Source: Flavobacteriales bacterium (GTDB lineage: Bacteria; Bacteroidota; Bacteroidia; NS11-12g; UBA955). From it: 43,327 nt of DNA. The stretch covers positions 1-43,327 of the forward strand of contig CANKVN010000007.1 in NCBI GenBank assembly GCA_947487055.1, given 5' to 3'. Positions 9,833-19,425 of the stretch are shown here, piece after piece. A model generated the notes under the pieces. That model was not told the origin of the DNA. It saw nothing but the letters and a program-made list of their open reading frames with translations, and did not search any database. Position numbers and translations under genes: made by a program. Position 1 is the first letter of the stretch. The number at the start of each line of letters is the position of its first letter.

Positions 9833-11392
9833 TTAATTGCCAAATTCTCCAAATTCTTGTCGAAGTATGTCGGCTATTTCGCCAAGCGTAGCATAGCTTT
9901 CCACAGCATTGAGTATAAATGGCATAATATTGTTTCCGTTGCGTGCTGCTTCGCCCAATTCGTGCAAATGTTTTTGCACCGCTTCCTGGTCTCTTTCGGC
10001 ACGCAATTTCTTTAGTGCATCGGTTTGTGTTTGTCGTATAGCATCATCTATACTTAATATGGGTGGTGATACTGCGGGTTGCTTGCTCACAAATTCGTTC
10101 ATCCCAACAATGATTTTGTCTTTGCGGTCAATCGCTTGCTGATAAGCATAACTACTTCTGCCAATTTCTTCCTGCATCCAGCCGCTTTCTACTGCACTCA
10201 CGGATCCACCCATATCATCAATCAAAGCAATGAGGTTTCTGGCCTCATTTTCCATTTGTTCGGTCAATGTTTCGATGAAATAACTGCCGCCCAGCGGATC
10301 CACAGTATCGGTAACACCGCTCTCGTAAGCAACCACCTGCTGTGTCCTCAAGGCAATTCTTGCGGCATCTTCGGTAGGGAGCCCCAATGCTTCGTCAAAA
10401 CCATTGGTGTGTAAACTTTGCGTTCCGCCCAAAACAGCAGATAGCGCCTGTATGGTAACCCGAACGATATTTACATCCGGTTGCTGGGCTGTTAAGGTAG
10501 AGCCTCCAGTTTGGGTATGAAAGCGCAACATCATGGCTTCCGGAGCCGTGGCGCCTAAGTCTTTCATGATAGATGCCCATATTTTCCTTGCAGCACGAAA
10601 TTTGGCTACTTCCTCAAACAGGTTGTTGTGTGCATTGAAAAAGAATGACAGCCGTTTGCCAAATACATTGATATCCAGCCCTTTTTCCATAGCCGCTTTC
10701 ACATAGGCTTTGCCGTTGGAAAGGGTGAAGGCGAGTTCCTGCACTGCAGTGCTGCCTGCTTCCCGAATATGATATCCACTGATGGAAATGGTGTTCCACT
10801 TGGGTAATTCCTGGCTGCACCATTCAAAAATGTCTGTGATAATGCGCATGCTGGGCCTCACCGGATAAATGTAGGTTCCACGGGCTGCGTATTCTTTTAA
10901 CAAATCGTTTTGGATGGTTCCGGATATTTTACTAAGGTCTGCTCCTTGCTTTTTGGCCAGTGCCACATACATGGCCAGCAGTGTTGAGGCTGTGGCATTG
11001 ATGGTCATGCTGGTGGTGATGTCCTGCAGCTGAATTCCCTTGAACAAGATTTCCATGTCTGCCAGAGAATCAATGGCCACGCCAACTTTGCCCACTTCAC
11101 CATCGCTCATGGGATGGTCGCTGTCGTAACCTATTTGTGTAGGAAGGTCAAATGCTACCGAAAGGCCTGTGGTGCCTTGCGATAGCAAATAGTGGTATCG
11201 TTTATTGCTTTCTTCTGCAGTGCTGAAGCCGGCATATTGGCGCATCGTCCAGAGCCTACCCCGGTACATGTCTTTCCTGATGCCTCTTGTATAAGGATAT
11301 TCCCCCGGCAACCCGGTCTGTTCGTTGCTTTGGGTATAAATTGGTTCAATCGGAATCCCTGAATCTGTCTTTTTCATGGTGTTATTGTCCAA
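9833..11392 (-). CDS. Methylmalonyl-CoA mutase family catalytic (large/alpha) subunit lacking the B12-binding domain
   Basis: [86 protein letters not shown]; no C-terminal DxHxxG cobalamin motif in its 519 aa. Confidence 0.93.
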   Translation of the reverse strand: MDNNTMKKTDSGIPIEPIYTQSNEQTGLPGEYPYTRGIRKDMYRGRLWTMRQYAGFSTAEESNKRYHYLLSQGTTGLSVAFDLPTQIGYDSDHPMSDGEVGKVGVAIDSLADMEILFKGIQLQDITTSMTINATASTLLAMYVALAKKQGADLSKISGTIQNDLLKEYAARGTYIYPVRPSMRIITDIFEWCSQELPKWNTISISGYHIREAGSTAVQELAFTLSNGKAYVKAAMEKGLDINVFGKRLSFFFNAHNNLFEEVAKFRAARKIWASIMKDLGATAPEAMMLRFHTQTGGSTLTAQQPDVNIVRVTIQALSAVLGGTQSLHTNGFDEALGLPTEDAARIALRTQQVVAYESGVTDTVDPLGGSYFIETLTEQMENEARNLIALIDDMGGSVSAVESGWMQEEIGRSSYAYQQAIDRKDKIIVGMNEFVSKQPAVSPPILSIDDAIRQTQTDALKKLRAERDQEAVQKHLHELGEAARNGNNIMPFILNAVESYATLGEIADILRQEFGEFGN

Positions 11393-11918
11393 ACATTAAT
11401 CCAACTTCTGCCTTCAGGAACTTAATGGCCTTGTCTGTGGGCTGCTCCCCCTCCTTCATCATGAAATCAACAATCATTTTGCTGAGATCTGCACCCGTGG
11501 CTTGTTCAGGCATGCCTGCAGAAGCTTCGTGAATGAGTTTTATCACCTGTTCTTTCACCACTTTTATCAAATTCCATGCTTGCGGACTGATGTATATCTG
11601 CTGGGAGAGGTTGTAGTTGAATTCTTGCTGTATGGTTGTAAGCATACCATATTTTAGCGCCCTTCCGCTGAGGTCTGGCTGGTTTAGCGTTTGAATCAAC
11701 TGGGATGGGCTAATCCTTTCAAGGAAAAGCGCCATGCGCTCGTAGGCCTGCAACTTAATAGGGGTGAGGGTTTGCTGGTTTTGCTTCAACACCTCCAGCT
11801 TCAATCGGGCAAGGTTCATTTCCCCTTGATTTTTTAGTACGAAATAGGCGGTAAAGAAAACGACAACCGCTGGGAGAATGAATTTTATGATGTCAAGAAA
11901 AATTTGTACACTATCCAT
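11382..11918 (-). CDS. Conserved hypothetical membrane-anchored protein
   Basis: N-terminal TM helix ([25 protein letters not shown]), then an Arg/Gln-rich helical body; MDSVQ start at 11918 with TATCTTTG upstream. Confidence 0.75.
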   Translation of the reverse strand: MDSVQIFLDIIKFILPAVVVFFTAYFVLKNQGEMNLARLKLEVLKQNQQTLTPIKLQAYERMALFLERISPSQLIQTLNQPDLSGRALKYGMLTTIQQEFNYNLSQQIYISPQAWNLIKVVKEQVIKLIHEASAGMPEQATGADLSKMIVDFMMKEGEQPTDKAIKFLKAEVGLMFGQ

Positions 11919-12015
11919 GGTTTGCAAGCAGCAAAGATAAAGCAAAGCATACCATAAATGAATGGATTCTTACAGAAACAAAGTTGCTGAAAAATGGTTA
12001 ATTTTGCATATAAGC

Positions 12016-12372
12016 ATGGAAGAAGTAATCACGCAATTGGAAGCTCCACCGGTTAATTTTACCGAATCGGCCATCTCAGAATTGAAAAATTTAAGGGAAA
12101 CGGCAGTAACAGCCGAGGAGTCCTATCTGCGCATTGGTGTTAAAGGTGGAGGCTGCTCCGGTATGAGTTATTTGCTGGCTTTTGATAAAAAGGAACAAAA
12201 CGACCGGGAGTTTGAAATTGAAGGCATTCCCGTGGTGATGAACAAGGCGCATGTAATGTATGTGCTTGGCATGATCATCGATTGGGAAAACGGACTTAAC
12301 AACCGCGGTTTCACTTTCAACAACCCCAATGCAAAGGATACTTGCGGGTGTGGACAAAGTTTTAACGCATAA
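12016..12372 (+). CDS. HesB/IscA family iron-sulfur cluster assembly protein
   Basis: LRIGVKGGGCSGMSYLL and C-terminal DTCGCGQSF give the three conserved cysteines. Confidence 0.95.
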   Translation: MEEVITQLEAPPVNFTESAISELKNLRETAVTAEESYLRIGVKGGGCSGMSYLLAFDKKEQNDREFEIEGIPVVMNKAHVMYVLGMIIDWENGLNNRGFTFNNPNAKDTCGCGQSFNA

Positions 12373-12405
12373 CCATGCGGGCATCCATTTAAGGCTGTCT
12401 TCGCT

Positions 12406-13638
12406 ATGCAAATATCAGAAAACATAAGGCAAGGTTTGGAAGCCATCAGGGCAAACCTGCTGCGAACGGTCATTACCTGCCTGATTATTGCCATTGGTAT
12501 TGCTGCCCTGGTGGGAATCCTCACTTCCATCGATGCGATGAACAGTGCCATTACCAAAACATTTTCGCGGATGGGTTCCCAGAGTTTCAATATCCGGAAT
12601 AATCAGGGGTTTCAGCGCCGTGGTGGCGGTGGGGCTGCTTCTGCTATTTTCGAACCCATCAGTTATAATCAGGCCTCTGGTTTTAAAAAGTCCTTTCAAT
12701 ACCCTTCGGAAGTTTCGATCAGCATCAATGCAGAAATGACGGCCAAGGTGCGCTACAAAAACAAAGAAACAAATCCGAATGTAAGGGTCATCGGGATTGA
12801 CGAAAACTACCTGAAAACGGCCAGTTACGAATTGGAAAAAGGCCGAAACCTAACCACCAACGACGTAGATTTGGCGCTGCCTCTGGCCATTATAGGGAAA
12901 GAAATAGCCGCCAACTTTTTTGGCAAAAACGGATTGGGTGAGGAAATAAAAGTGAATGGCAAAACCTACCGTGTTGCCGGCATTTTAGCTGAAAAGGGCT
13001 CAAGCCTTGGCATGTCCGGTGGCGACAGGGTTGTTTTTATTCCGGTTAGCCGCTCCAGACAAGATTTTTCGGCGAAATCCGAAAATTTTTTCATCAATGT
13101 GGCGGTAGACAACATCGAACAACTCGATCCTGCTATGGATGAAGCCTATTTGTTGATGCGCAGGTTGCGCGGACTCAGAAATGCCAAACCCGATGATTTT
13201 GTGCTTACGAAAAGCGATGCAATAGCCCGGGATGCCATTGATAATCTTAAAACAGTTACCAGCGTAGGAACCATCATTGCCATTATTACCCTTATCGGTG
13301 CTGCCGTAAGTTTAATGAATATCATGCTGGTTTCGGTTACCGAAAGAACCCGCGAAATTGGTGTTCGAAAAGCATTGGGCGCATCTTCAGGAACCATTCG
13401 CAACCAGTTTCTTACGGAGGCCGTGGTGATTTGCCAAATTGGTGGTTTGGGTGGAATAGTCCTTGGGATATTGCTCGGCAATCTGGTTGGTTTGGGCCTT
13501 GGTACAGGTTTCATTATTCCTTGGAAATGGATGATGACTTCCGTGGTGGTCTGTATGGTGGTGGGGCTGGTTGCCGGAATCTATCCCGCAACACGTGCAG
13601 CAAAACTCAATCCCATTGACGCGCTGCGTTTTGAGTGA
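12406..13638 (+). CDS. ABC transporter permease, MacB/FtsX type
   Basis: LRTVITCLIIAIGIAALVGI N-terminal TM, MacB periplasmic core, FtsX C-terminus (SVTERTREIGVRKALGAS...ATRAAKLNPIDALRFE). Confidence 0.95.
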   Translation: MQISENIRQGLEAIRANLLRTVITCLIIAIGIAALVGILTSIDAMNSAITKTFSRMGSQSFNIRNNQGFQRRGGGGAASAIFEPISYNQASGFKKSFQYPSEVSISINAEMTAKVRYKNKETNPNVRVIGIDENYLKTASYELEKGRNLTTNDVDLALPLAIIGKEIAANFFGKNGLGEEIKVNGKTYRVAGILAEKGSSLGMSGGDRVVFIPVSRSRQDFSAKSENFFINVAVDNIEQLDPAMDEAYLLMRRLRGLRNAKPDDFVLTKSDAIARDAIDNLKTVTSVGTIIAIITLIGAAVSLMNIMLVSVTERTREIGVRKALGASSGTIRNQFLTEAVVICQIGGLGGIVLGILLGNLVGLGLGTGFIIPWKWMMTSVVVCMVVGLVAGIYPATRAAKLNPIDALRFE

Positions 13639-13699
13639 TGGATTAGTTAAATGAGTCAATTTGAATTTCTGTAACTTAGAATTTGCTTGAATTTTGTGC

Positions 13700-15157
13700 A
13701 TGAAAAAGAGCCTAAGTACCTTACAAGAGATTGCTGCAAACAGAGGCGGTAAATGTTTGAGTGAAAATTATGTGGATGTTAAAAATAAATATGACTGGGA
13801 GTGTAAAGATGGGCATAAATGGTCATCTAGTGCAGACAGTATAATAAACCAAAATAGTTGGTGCCCCACATGCGCAGGTCAGAGAAAAATCACCCTTGAG
13901 GAATTGCAATCAATTTGTGCGTCACGTGGAGGTGTTTTCCTGAGTCAGAAATATGTCAATGCTCATACTAAATATGAGGTCATATGTGGTGAAGGGCATA
14001 TTTTTTATCCAAACGGACAGTCTTTAACTAGAGGATCCTGGTGTAAAAAGTGCGCATCCAGTGAAGTTTGGGCTAAGAGTAATAAAAAAATAAGCAGAGA
14101 AGATTATATCGAGGCTGGCAAGAATGTTGGTTGTGAATTGTTGTCTGAAAAGATTCCAAATAAAACAATCATAAAGGCCGAGTGGAAGTGCATGGCCAAA
14201 GGGCATGTTTTTTCAATGACATTTAATAACATAAGCAACCATAAGCAAAACTGCCCAAAGTGCCAGGGTAAGGCTAAAATCACTTTTGAAGATTGTGTTA
14301 TTATAGCGGAGTCTAGAATGGGAAAAATAATATCGGACAGATATAATCCATATGAACTCCAATTGTGGGAGTGTAAGCATGGTCATCAATTTTCAGCGAA
14401 ATACTCAACTATTAAATCTCAAAAAACTTGGTGCCCCTATTGTACTCAGAGTGTAGGTGAACGTGCAGTTAGGTATGTTCTAGAGTCAATATTTGGTAAA
14501 GAATTTATAAAAACTCGCCCGAAATGGTTAGTTAATGAATCGGGTAAAAGGTTAGAATTGGATGGTTTTTGTGAAGTACTGGGTTTAGCCTTTGAACATA
14601 ATGGGAAGCAACATTATTCCACTAAATATCATAGAGGAACAGTTAAATTGATTGAGAATGATTCAATAAAGTTGCATCTCTGTCAAATAAATGACGTTAA
14701 TTTAATTGTAGTCCCTGAAGTTCCAAGTTTAATTAGATTTGAGAATCTTCCATCATATCTAATCAGAGAACTAACTTCGAAAGGTGTTCAAATACCAGCA
14801 GATGCATCAATCCCGCAATTAGATAGTAGTTTTAGATGGTCTAAGACAACAGAGGACGCTAGATTGAAGAGGTTGGAGAGAGCAAAAAACTATATTCAAT
14901 CAAAGCAGGCTACATTAAAAAAAACAGATTGGATTAAGAAGGGCAAGCAATATGTTTTTGTTTTTGAAATAATTACAGTAGGTGGTGGGTATAGAAGTTT
15001 AAATGAACATAAACTATTTACAGATGATTTATGGTCAGCTAAGAGAATTGATCCGCTCACCAAAGAAGAATTTTATCCAACGAGCGGTAAACAGCTATTT
15101 GCTAGTAAGTTTAATTCTTGGAAATTTAATAATTTAAAGAAGAAAAATAAGGATTAG
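13700..15157 (+). CDS. Treble-clef zinc-finger repeat protein with Vsr/PD-(D/E)XK-like endonuclease domain
   Basis: Four C-x3/4-H...C-x2-C modules (CPTC, CKKC, CPKC, CPYC) followed by GERAVRYVLESIFG...RLELDGFCEVLGLAFEHNGKQHY...NDSIKLHLC; ATG at 13700 (ORF track starts at TTG 13694). Confidence 0.85.
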   Translation: MKKSLSTLQEIAANRGGKCLSENYVDVKNKYDWECKDGHKWSSSADSIINQNSWCPTCAGQRKITLEELQSICASRGGVFLSQKYVNAHTKYEVICGEGHIFYPNGQSLTRGSWCKKCASSEVWAKSNKKISREDYIEAGKNVGCELLSEKIPNKTIIKAEWKCMAKGHVFSMTFNNISNHKQNCPKCQGKAKITFEDCVIIAESRMGKIISDRYNPYELQLWECKHGHQFSAKYSTIKSQKTWCPYCTQSVGERAVRYVLESIFGKEFIKTRPKWLVNESGKRLELDGFCEVLGLAFEHNGKQHYSTKYHRGTVKLIENDSIKLHLCQINDVNLIVVPEVPSLIRFENLPSYLIRELTSKGVQIPADASIPQLDSSFRWSKTTEDARLKRLERAKNYIQSKQATLKKTDWIKKGKQYVFVFEIITVGGGYRSLNEHKLFTDDLWSAKRIDPLTKEEFYPTSGKQLFASKFNSWKFNNLKKKNKD

Positions 15158-15181
15158 CAATTGTAATTAATCGGCTAACTC

Positions 15182-15385
15182 ATGACCAATGAAATCTACC
15201 AGCTTTGGCAACAATGGTGCAATCAAAAACTAAACTGTGAGGTTTGCTACCTGGACAATCGGTGTGAAGTAAAACAGTTAATTTCTCCGCTGCTTGCCGT
15301 TGATTTAACGGCTCAAACTATTACAATTTCCGGCAAAATCATTCCTTTTCGACTGGTGTTGTCGGTAAAACCACTAAACCTCTAA
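15182..15385 (+). CDS. Small hypothetical protein with clustered cysteines
   Basis: 67-aa ORF with ATG, C-x5-C-x2-C-x5-C in the first 30 residues; fills the gap before convergent gcvT. Confidence 0.55.
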   Translation: MTNEIYQLWQQWCNQKLNCEVCYLDNRCEVKQLISPLLAVDLTAQTITISGKIIPFRLVLSVKPLNL

Positions 15386-15387
15386 AT

Positions 15388-16488
15388 TTACACAAACGGC
15401 AATTTGCAAACTTCGCCTTTCAGCAATTTGCCCCTTATTTCAATATGAATTGTGCTTCCGGCGGCTGATAAGGCTGCAGGAACATAAGCCAATCCTATAG
15501 GTTCATTGAGGGTTGGAGACATGGTGCCGCTGGTTACTTCACCAATCACATTGCCTTGCTCATCACACACAGGATAGTGCTGCCTTGGAATGCCTTTTTC
15601 CACCAGTTTAAATCCAACCAGCTTTTTGGTAGGCTTGTCTTCTTTTATTTTTTGGTGATAAGCCGAGTTCACAAACGGGTGGTTGAATTTGGTAATCCAG
15701 CCAAGACCTGCCTCTATTGGTGATGTGGTGTCATCGATATCATTGCCGTACAGGCAAAATCCTTTTTCCAATCGTAGGGTATCCCTGGCGCCAAGACCAA
15801 TGGGTTTGATGTCTGCGTCGGCACCCGCGGTGAAAATCGCATCCCACATGCTGCGTGCATGCTCATTTTTTACATAAATCTCAAATCCTCCGGCACCGGT
15901 ATATCCGGTGTTGCTGATGATAACATCACTAATTCCGGCCATTTCGCCAATGGTAAAATGGTAATAGGGGATTTCAGCCAGGTTGCTGCCGGTGAGTTTT
16001 TGCAAAGTAGCCGCTGCTTTTGGACCCTGCACGGCAAGCAAACTATATTCATCAGAATGATTACTCAGGATTGCTCCAAACTTTTCATTGTGTTTTGAAA
16101 TCCAGGTGAAATCCTTTTCAATGTTGCCTGCATTTACAACAAGCAGGTATTTTTCTGCATGGATGCGGTAAACCAATAAATCATCTACAATTCCACCGGT
16201 TTCGTTGGGCATGCAGGAATATTGCACACGACCATCCGTTAACGTAGAAACATCATTGGTGGTAACGTATTCTACGAGTTCGTAGGCATTTGGTCCTTCC
16301 ACATAGAATTCGCCCATGTGGCTCACATCAAAAACACCAACACCGTTGCGCACGGTGTGGTGCTCTTGTATGAGGTTGGTATATAAAACAGGCATGTTAA
16401 AGCCCGCGAATGGAACCATTTTAGCACCTAATGAAATATGAAGATCCGTTAGTGCTGTGCCTTTTAAGTTTGCAGTTTCTCCTGACAT
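15388..16488 (-). CDS. gcvT: Aminomethyltransferase (glycine cleavage system T protein)
   Basis: [63 protein letters not shown]. Confidence 0.97.
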   Translation of the reverse strand: MSGETANLKGTALTDLHISLGAKMVPFAGFNMPVLYTNLIQEHHTVRNGVGVFDVSHMGEFYVEGPNAYELVEYVTTNDVSTLTDGRVQYSCMPNETGGIVDDLLVYRIHAEKYLLVVNAGNIEKDFTWISKHNEKFGAILSNHSDEYSLLAVQGPKAAATLQKLTGSNLAEIPYYHFTIGEMAGISDVIISNTGYTGAGGFEIYVKNEHARSMWDAIFTAGADADIKPIGLGARDTLRLEKGFCLYGNDIDDTTSPIEAGLGWITKFNHPFVNSAYHQKIKEDKPTKKLVGFKLVEKGIPRQHYPVCDEQGNVIGEVTSGTMSPTLNEPIGLAYVPAALSAAGSTIHIEIRGKLLKGEVCKLPFV

Positions 16489-16494
16489 GGGATG

Positions 16495-16502
16495 CAAATT
16501 TA
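16495..16502 (-). promoter_or_regulatory. Predicted -7 element TAAATTTG for gcvT
   Basis: Exact TAnnTTTG match 6 nt upstream of the gcvT ATG; -33 not clearly matched. Confidence 0.45.
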
Positions 16503-16550
16503 AGGTTTTTCCTGCGTTTATCGCTTCTTTAAAAATGCTTATTTAAGCCA

Positions 16551-17072
16551 TTATTTAATGGAAAAAGGGAAGCTTACATCCACATCGCTTTCTCCCGGAT
16601 CGCAAGTGCCGTTTTTTGACTTTGGCTGGTGTTTTAAATTGATGCGAACCAGACCGCTGCTGATTTTGCCGGCTTGCCATTTGGTTTCCAGGCCAATGGG
16701 ATATTGACCGTCGCTGTCGTTGTAGGCAATGGCAAGGATGTTCGATGTGGGACCTGTGTAACACACCAGATGTTCTGAAGCTTCGTTTTTGATTTCTGTG
16801 GTAATATCGTTGTCGCCGTTGAAAAACTGAATTGCTGCCAGGTATGCTTTGCCACTGTCGCAAACAATGGTATCTGTTTGTGTTGGTGCATTGCCGCCGA
16901 TGCCGTCCGGGTCGCTCCACACAAATGTTTTGGCATTGCCGCTGTCTTTTGGCGTGAGCGTAATTTTAATGGTGGTGATTAGTTCGCCCTCTTCGTGTTT
17001 GTGGCAGGAACCGAGGCTGAATGCAGCCATTAATAGGATTGAAAATCCGATGAATAAATTTGTTTTTCTCAT
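16551..17072 (-). CDS. Lipoprotein, partner of TonB receptor (often annotated type 1 periplasmic-binding-fold protein)
   Basis: Lipobox SLGSC followed by HKHEEGELITTIKITLTPKDSG, a recognisable family start; directly downstream of the TonB receptor gene. Confidence 0.75.
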   Translation of the reverse strand: MRKTNLFIGFSILLMAAFSLGSCHKHEEGELITTIKITLTPKDSGNAKTFVWSDPDGIGGNAPTQTDTIVCDSGKAYLAAIQFFNGDNDITTEIKNEASEHLVCYTGPTSNILAIAYNDSDGQYPIGLETKWQAGKISSGLVRINLKHQPKSKNGTCDPGESDVDVSFPFSIK

Positions 17073-17086
17073 TTTTTTTATTTATT

Positions 17087-19369
17087 TTAGTTGTGTAAAT
17101 GTTTTTTGTTGTGATGGTGAATTTGGTGCATAAAGGTCAGAGCGATGTTACGCCCGGGCATGTCCATGAAATACCGAAAGCGGTCCATGTAACTTCGGTA
17201 TGAAAGGTTAAATACGTTACTTATCCTTAGTTTAAAGTCCCAGTTTTTATTTTTTCTGGATTCAGGCAATGCCATGTTTAAATGCCACAAGGTATAGGCC
17301 GATGGAGGTGCCAGTAAATCGCTTCCGGTATTGTACTGGCGCTGTTGGGTAATGCGTTCTCCCAATACCTGAATGGTGAAAATGGATGTGTGGTAGGTTA
17401 TTTCACCGGTAAGCCGTAATGGCGGTACGAACGATGGATAACGGTTTTCACGGGTGTATTTTCCTTGTACATAACCAACTGTTGTTTTTACCGATAATTG
17501 TTGATTTGGGCGTATTTCCAAAGTTGCATCAATTCCGGTGAAAAGGGCATCAGATTGCAGGTAATAATAACCGGGAAAGGCTCCCCGCACACTTTGAACG
17601 GGAACATTCATGGGTGTAAGGTTGATAAAGCCCGGCAGCCAGTTAATGTAGGGCGATACATACCAAAAAAGCTGTTTTTGACTGTATTGCCATTCTGCTT
17701 CCAGCCTGTAACTGTGTTCTTTTTTCAGTAAGCGGTTGCCTTGTTCATAAGCAGCCGATCCGTGGTGCACACCGGCAGCATAAAGTTCGTTGATCCAGGG
17801 AGCCCGCCATTGCCGGCTGAAATGCCATTGCAGCTGCTGTTTGTTTGTCTGGAATAATCCGGTGTATGCAAAACTGAAGTCGTTGAAAAAACGGCTTTGC
17901 TGGTGCCATTGACCCGCTATCCGTTCCCTGGCCTGAATGATTTTTTCATCTACCCGCAAAGCCCATGTTTGTGTAATTGCTGCGCCATGATGATGCAGCC
18001 ATGCGTATGTACCATTTTGCCAACCCTGGAAATCAGGGAGGAAATAATAACCACCATATCGGTGTATATAGCCTGTTGCCTGGTTGCCTAGCTCCAGCTG
18101 CAAGTTGTTGTTAATATGACGATGGTATCGATAGATTAAAGAAGGTGAGAGTAACACCAAGTCCAATTGGGGAAACTGGTTGGCACTGTTTCGGTGAAAA
18201 TCAAACTCCCGCCGCTGATCATATTGCATCCCGATGGCCCACTCATGTTGGTTGCTCCCCTTGTGTAACGTATTGCCGGCTTGCAGGGAAATGTGGCCCA
18301 CAACCTGTTTGGGTTGGCCTATGGCGTAGCTGAATACATCAGCAGTAAGCGGTTTTTCGCGCTGTATGGCATTTAATAAGTCTTGTACACTGCCTGTTCT
18401 GGTGCCGCTAAATATGCCTCCTTCAAAGCGGTAACCATCAATTTCAATGTGTCGGCTGTGGTTTCCTTTATGGGTGGTGGCGCCTGCAGCCAGCGAAATT
18501 TCTCCCAAGCCAGTGTTGTCCAGCCATTGCCGGGAAGTTCGGTAATTGCCCGATCTTCTGAGTCCTGTATTGATGAAGTATACAGGCGCATTGCTGTCGG
18601 TTCTGTGGACATACTTTGCGCCATATGCGGCCTGATGGCCATTGCTGTGGTAGGATATAGACTGGTTCAGGGTTTGCTCCCCTTCATGGGCTTGTGCCTG
18701 TCTTTTCAGGCGCAGCGCGCCGCCAATGGCATCGTGGGCATAGCGCAGGAGTCCGGCATCTTTGATGAATTCCAGTTCGTCAAAACTTTGTGCATCTGCT
18801 TCGGGATTGTGGTCGTTTCCCCAGCCCTGACCTTCAATTTTAAATTGATTGTTGATGATGGGAAGCCTCAAGCCATACATGCCCCTGGCCATGGGCTTGT
18901 TCTGGGTTTTCCCTCCCTGAAGCAGTTGAATCCCCGGAATCTGCGAGGCGATATTGCTGAAATCTAACCCGGTCGATGTTCGGATTGCATTCCCTTTTAG
19001 CAGCATAGCAGCTGATTTTTCCTTTCCTCCATGGATTATAATGGTGTCTGCTTGCTGGGTAATCGGTTGCAGGAAAATAACAATGTCGGTATCGCAAGAG
19101 GTGCGCAGGTCTATGTGCAAATGCTTAAATCCGGACTTGTCGACCTCTATAATTGTTGGGCCACCGCAAATGCCGGATAACAGGAATCGCCCACTAGTGC
19201 TGCTGTTGGTGTGGTTGTGTCCTTTTTCTATGAATAATTCGGCATAGGCAATAGGAGAACTGTCGGATGCGTTTAGCAACCTTCCGCCAATCTTATAATT
19301 GCACGTTCCCTGGGATTTTAATCCCTGAAATGCAATCAGGATGAGCCATCCCAATGCGAGTTTTTTCAT
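17087..19369 (-). CDS. TonB-dependent outer-membrane receptor
   Basis: Signal peptide, carboxypeptidase-regulatory-like domain, plug-like region, extended beta-barrel with terminal aromatic-rich strand. Confidence 0.92.
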   Translation of the reverse strand: MKKLALGWLILIAFQGLKSQGTCNYKIGGRLLNASDSSPIAYAELFIEKGHNHTNSSTSGRFLLSGICGGPTIIEVDKSGFKHLHIDLRTSCDTDIVIFLQPITQQADTIIIHGGKEKSAAMLLKGNAIRTSTGLDFSNIASQIPGIQLLQGGKTQNKPMARGMYGLRLPIINNQFKIEGQGWGNDHNPEADAQSFDELEFIKDAGLLRYAHDAIGGALRLKRQAQAHEGEQTLNQSISYHSNGHQAAYGAKYVHRTDSNAPVYFINTGLRRSGNYRTSRQWLDNTGLGEISLAAGATTHKGNHSRHIEIDGYRFEGGIFSGTRTGSVQDLLNAIQREKPLTADVFSYAIGQPKQVVGHISLQAGNTLHKGSNQHEWAIGMQYDQRREFDFHRNSANQFPQLDLVLLSPSLIYRYHRHINNNLQLELGNQATGYIHRYGGYYFLPDFQGWQNGTYAWLHHHGAAITQTWALRVDEKIIQARERIAGQWHQQSRFFNDFSFAYTGLFQTNKQQLQWHFSRQWRAPWINELYAAGVHHGSAAYEQGNRLLKKEHSYRLEAEWQYSQKQLFWYVSPYINWLPGFINLTPMNVPVQSVRGAFPGYYYLQSDALFTGIDATLEIRPNQQLSVKTTVGYVQGKYTRENRYPSFVPPLRLTGEITYHTSIFTIQVLGERITQQRQYNTGSDLLAPPSAYTLWHLNMALPESRKNKNWDFKLRISNVFNLSYRSYMDRFRYFMDMPGRNIALTFMHQIHHHNKKHLHN

Positions 19370-19425
19370 TTATTACCTGTTTTGATGCCTTTCAAAGGCA
19401 AAGCATCACGCCCTGTTTGTGAAAA

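Noticed and set aside
13641-15193. Weak inverted similarity flanking the nuclease gene (ATGAGTCA versus ACTCATGACC)
   Set aside because: Only about six matching bases; insufficient to call terminal inverted repeats
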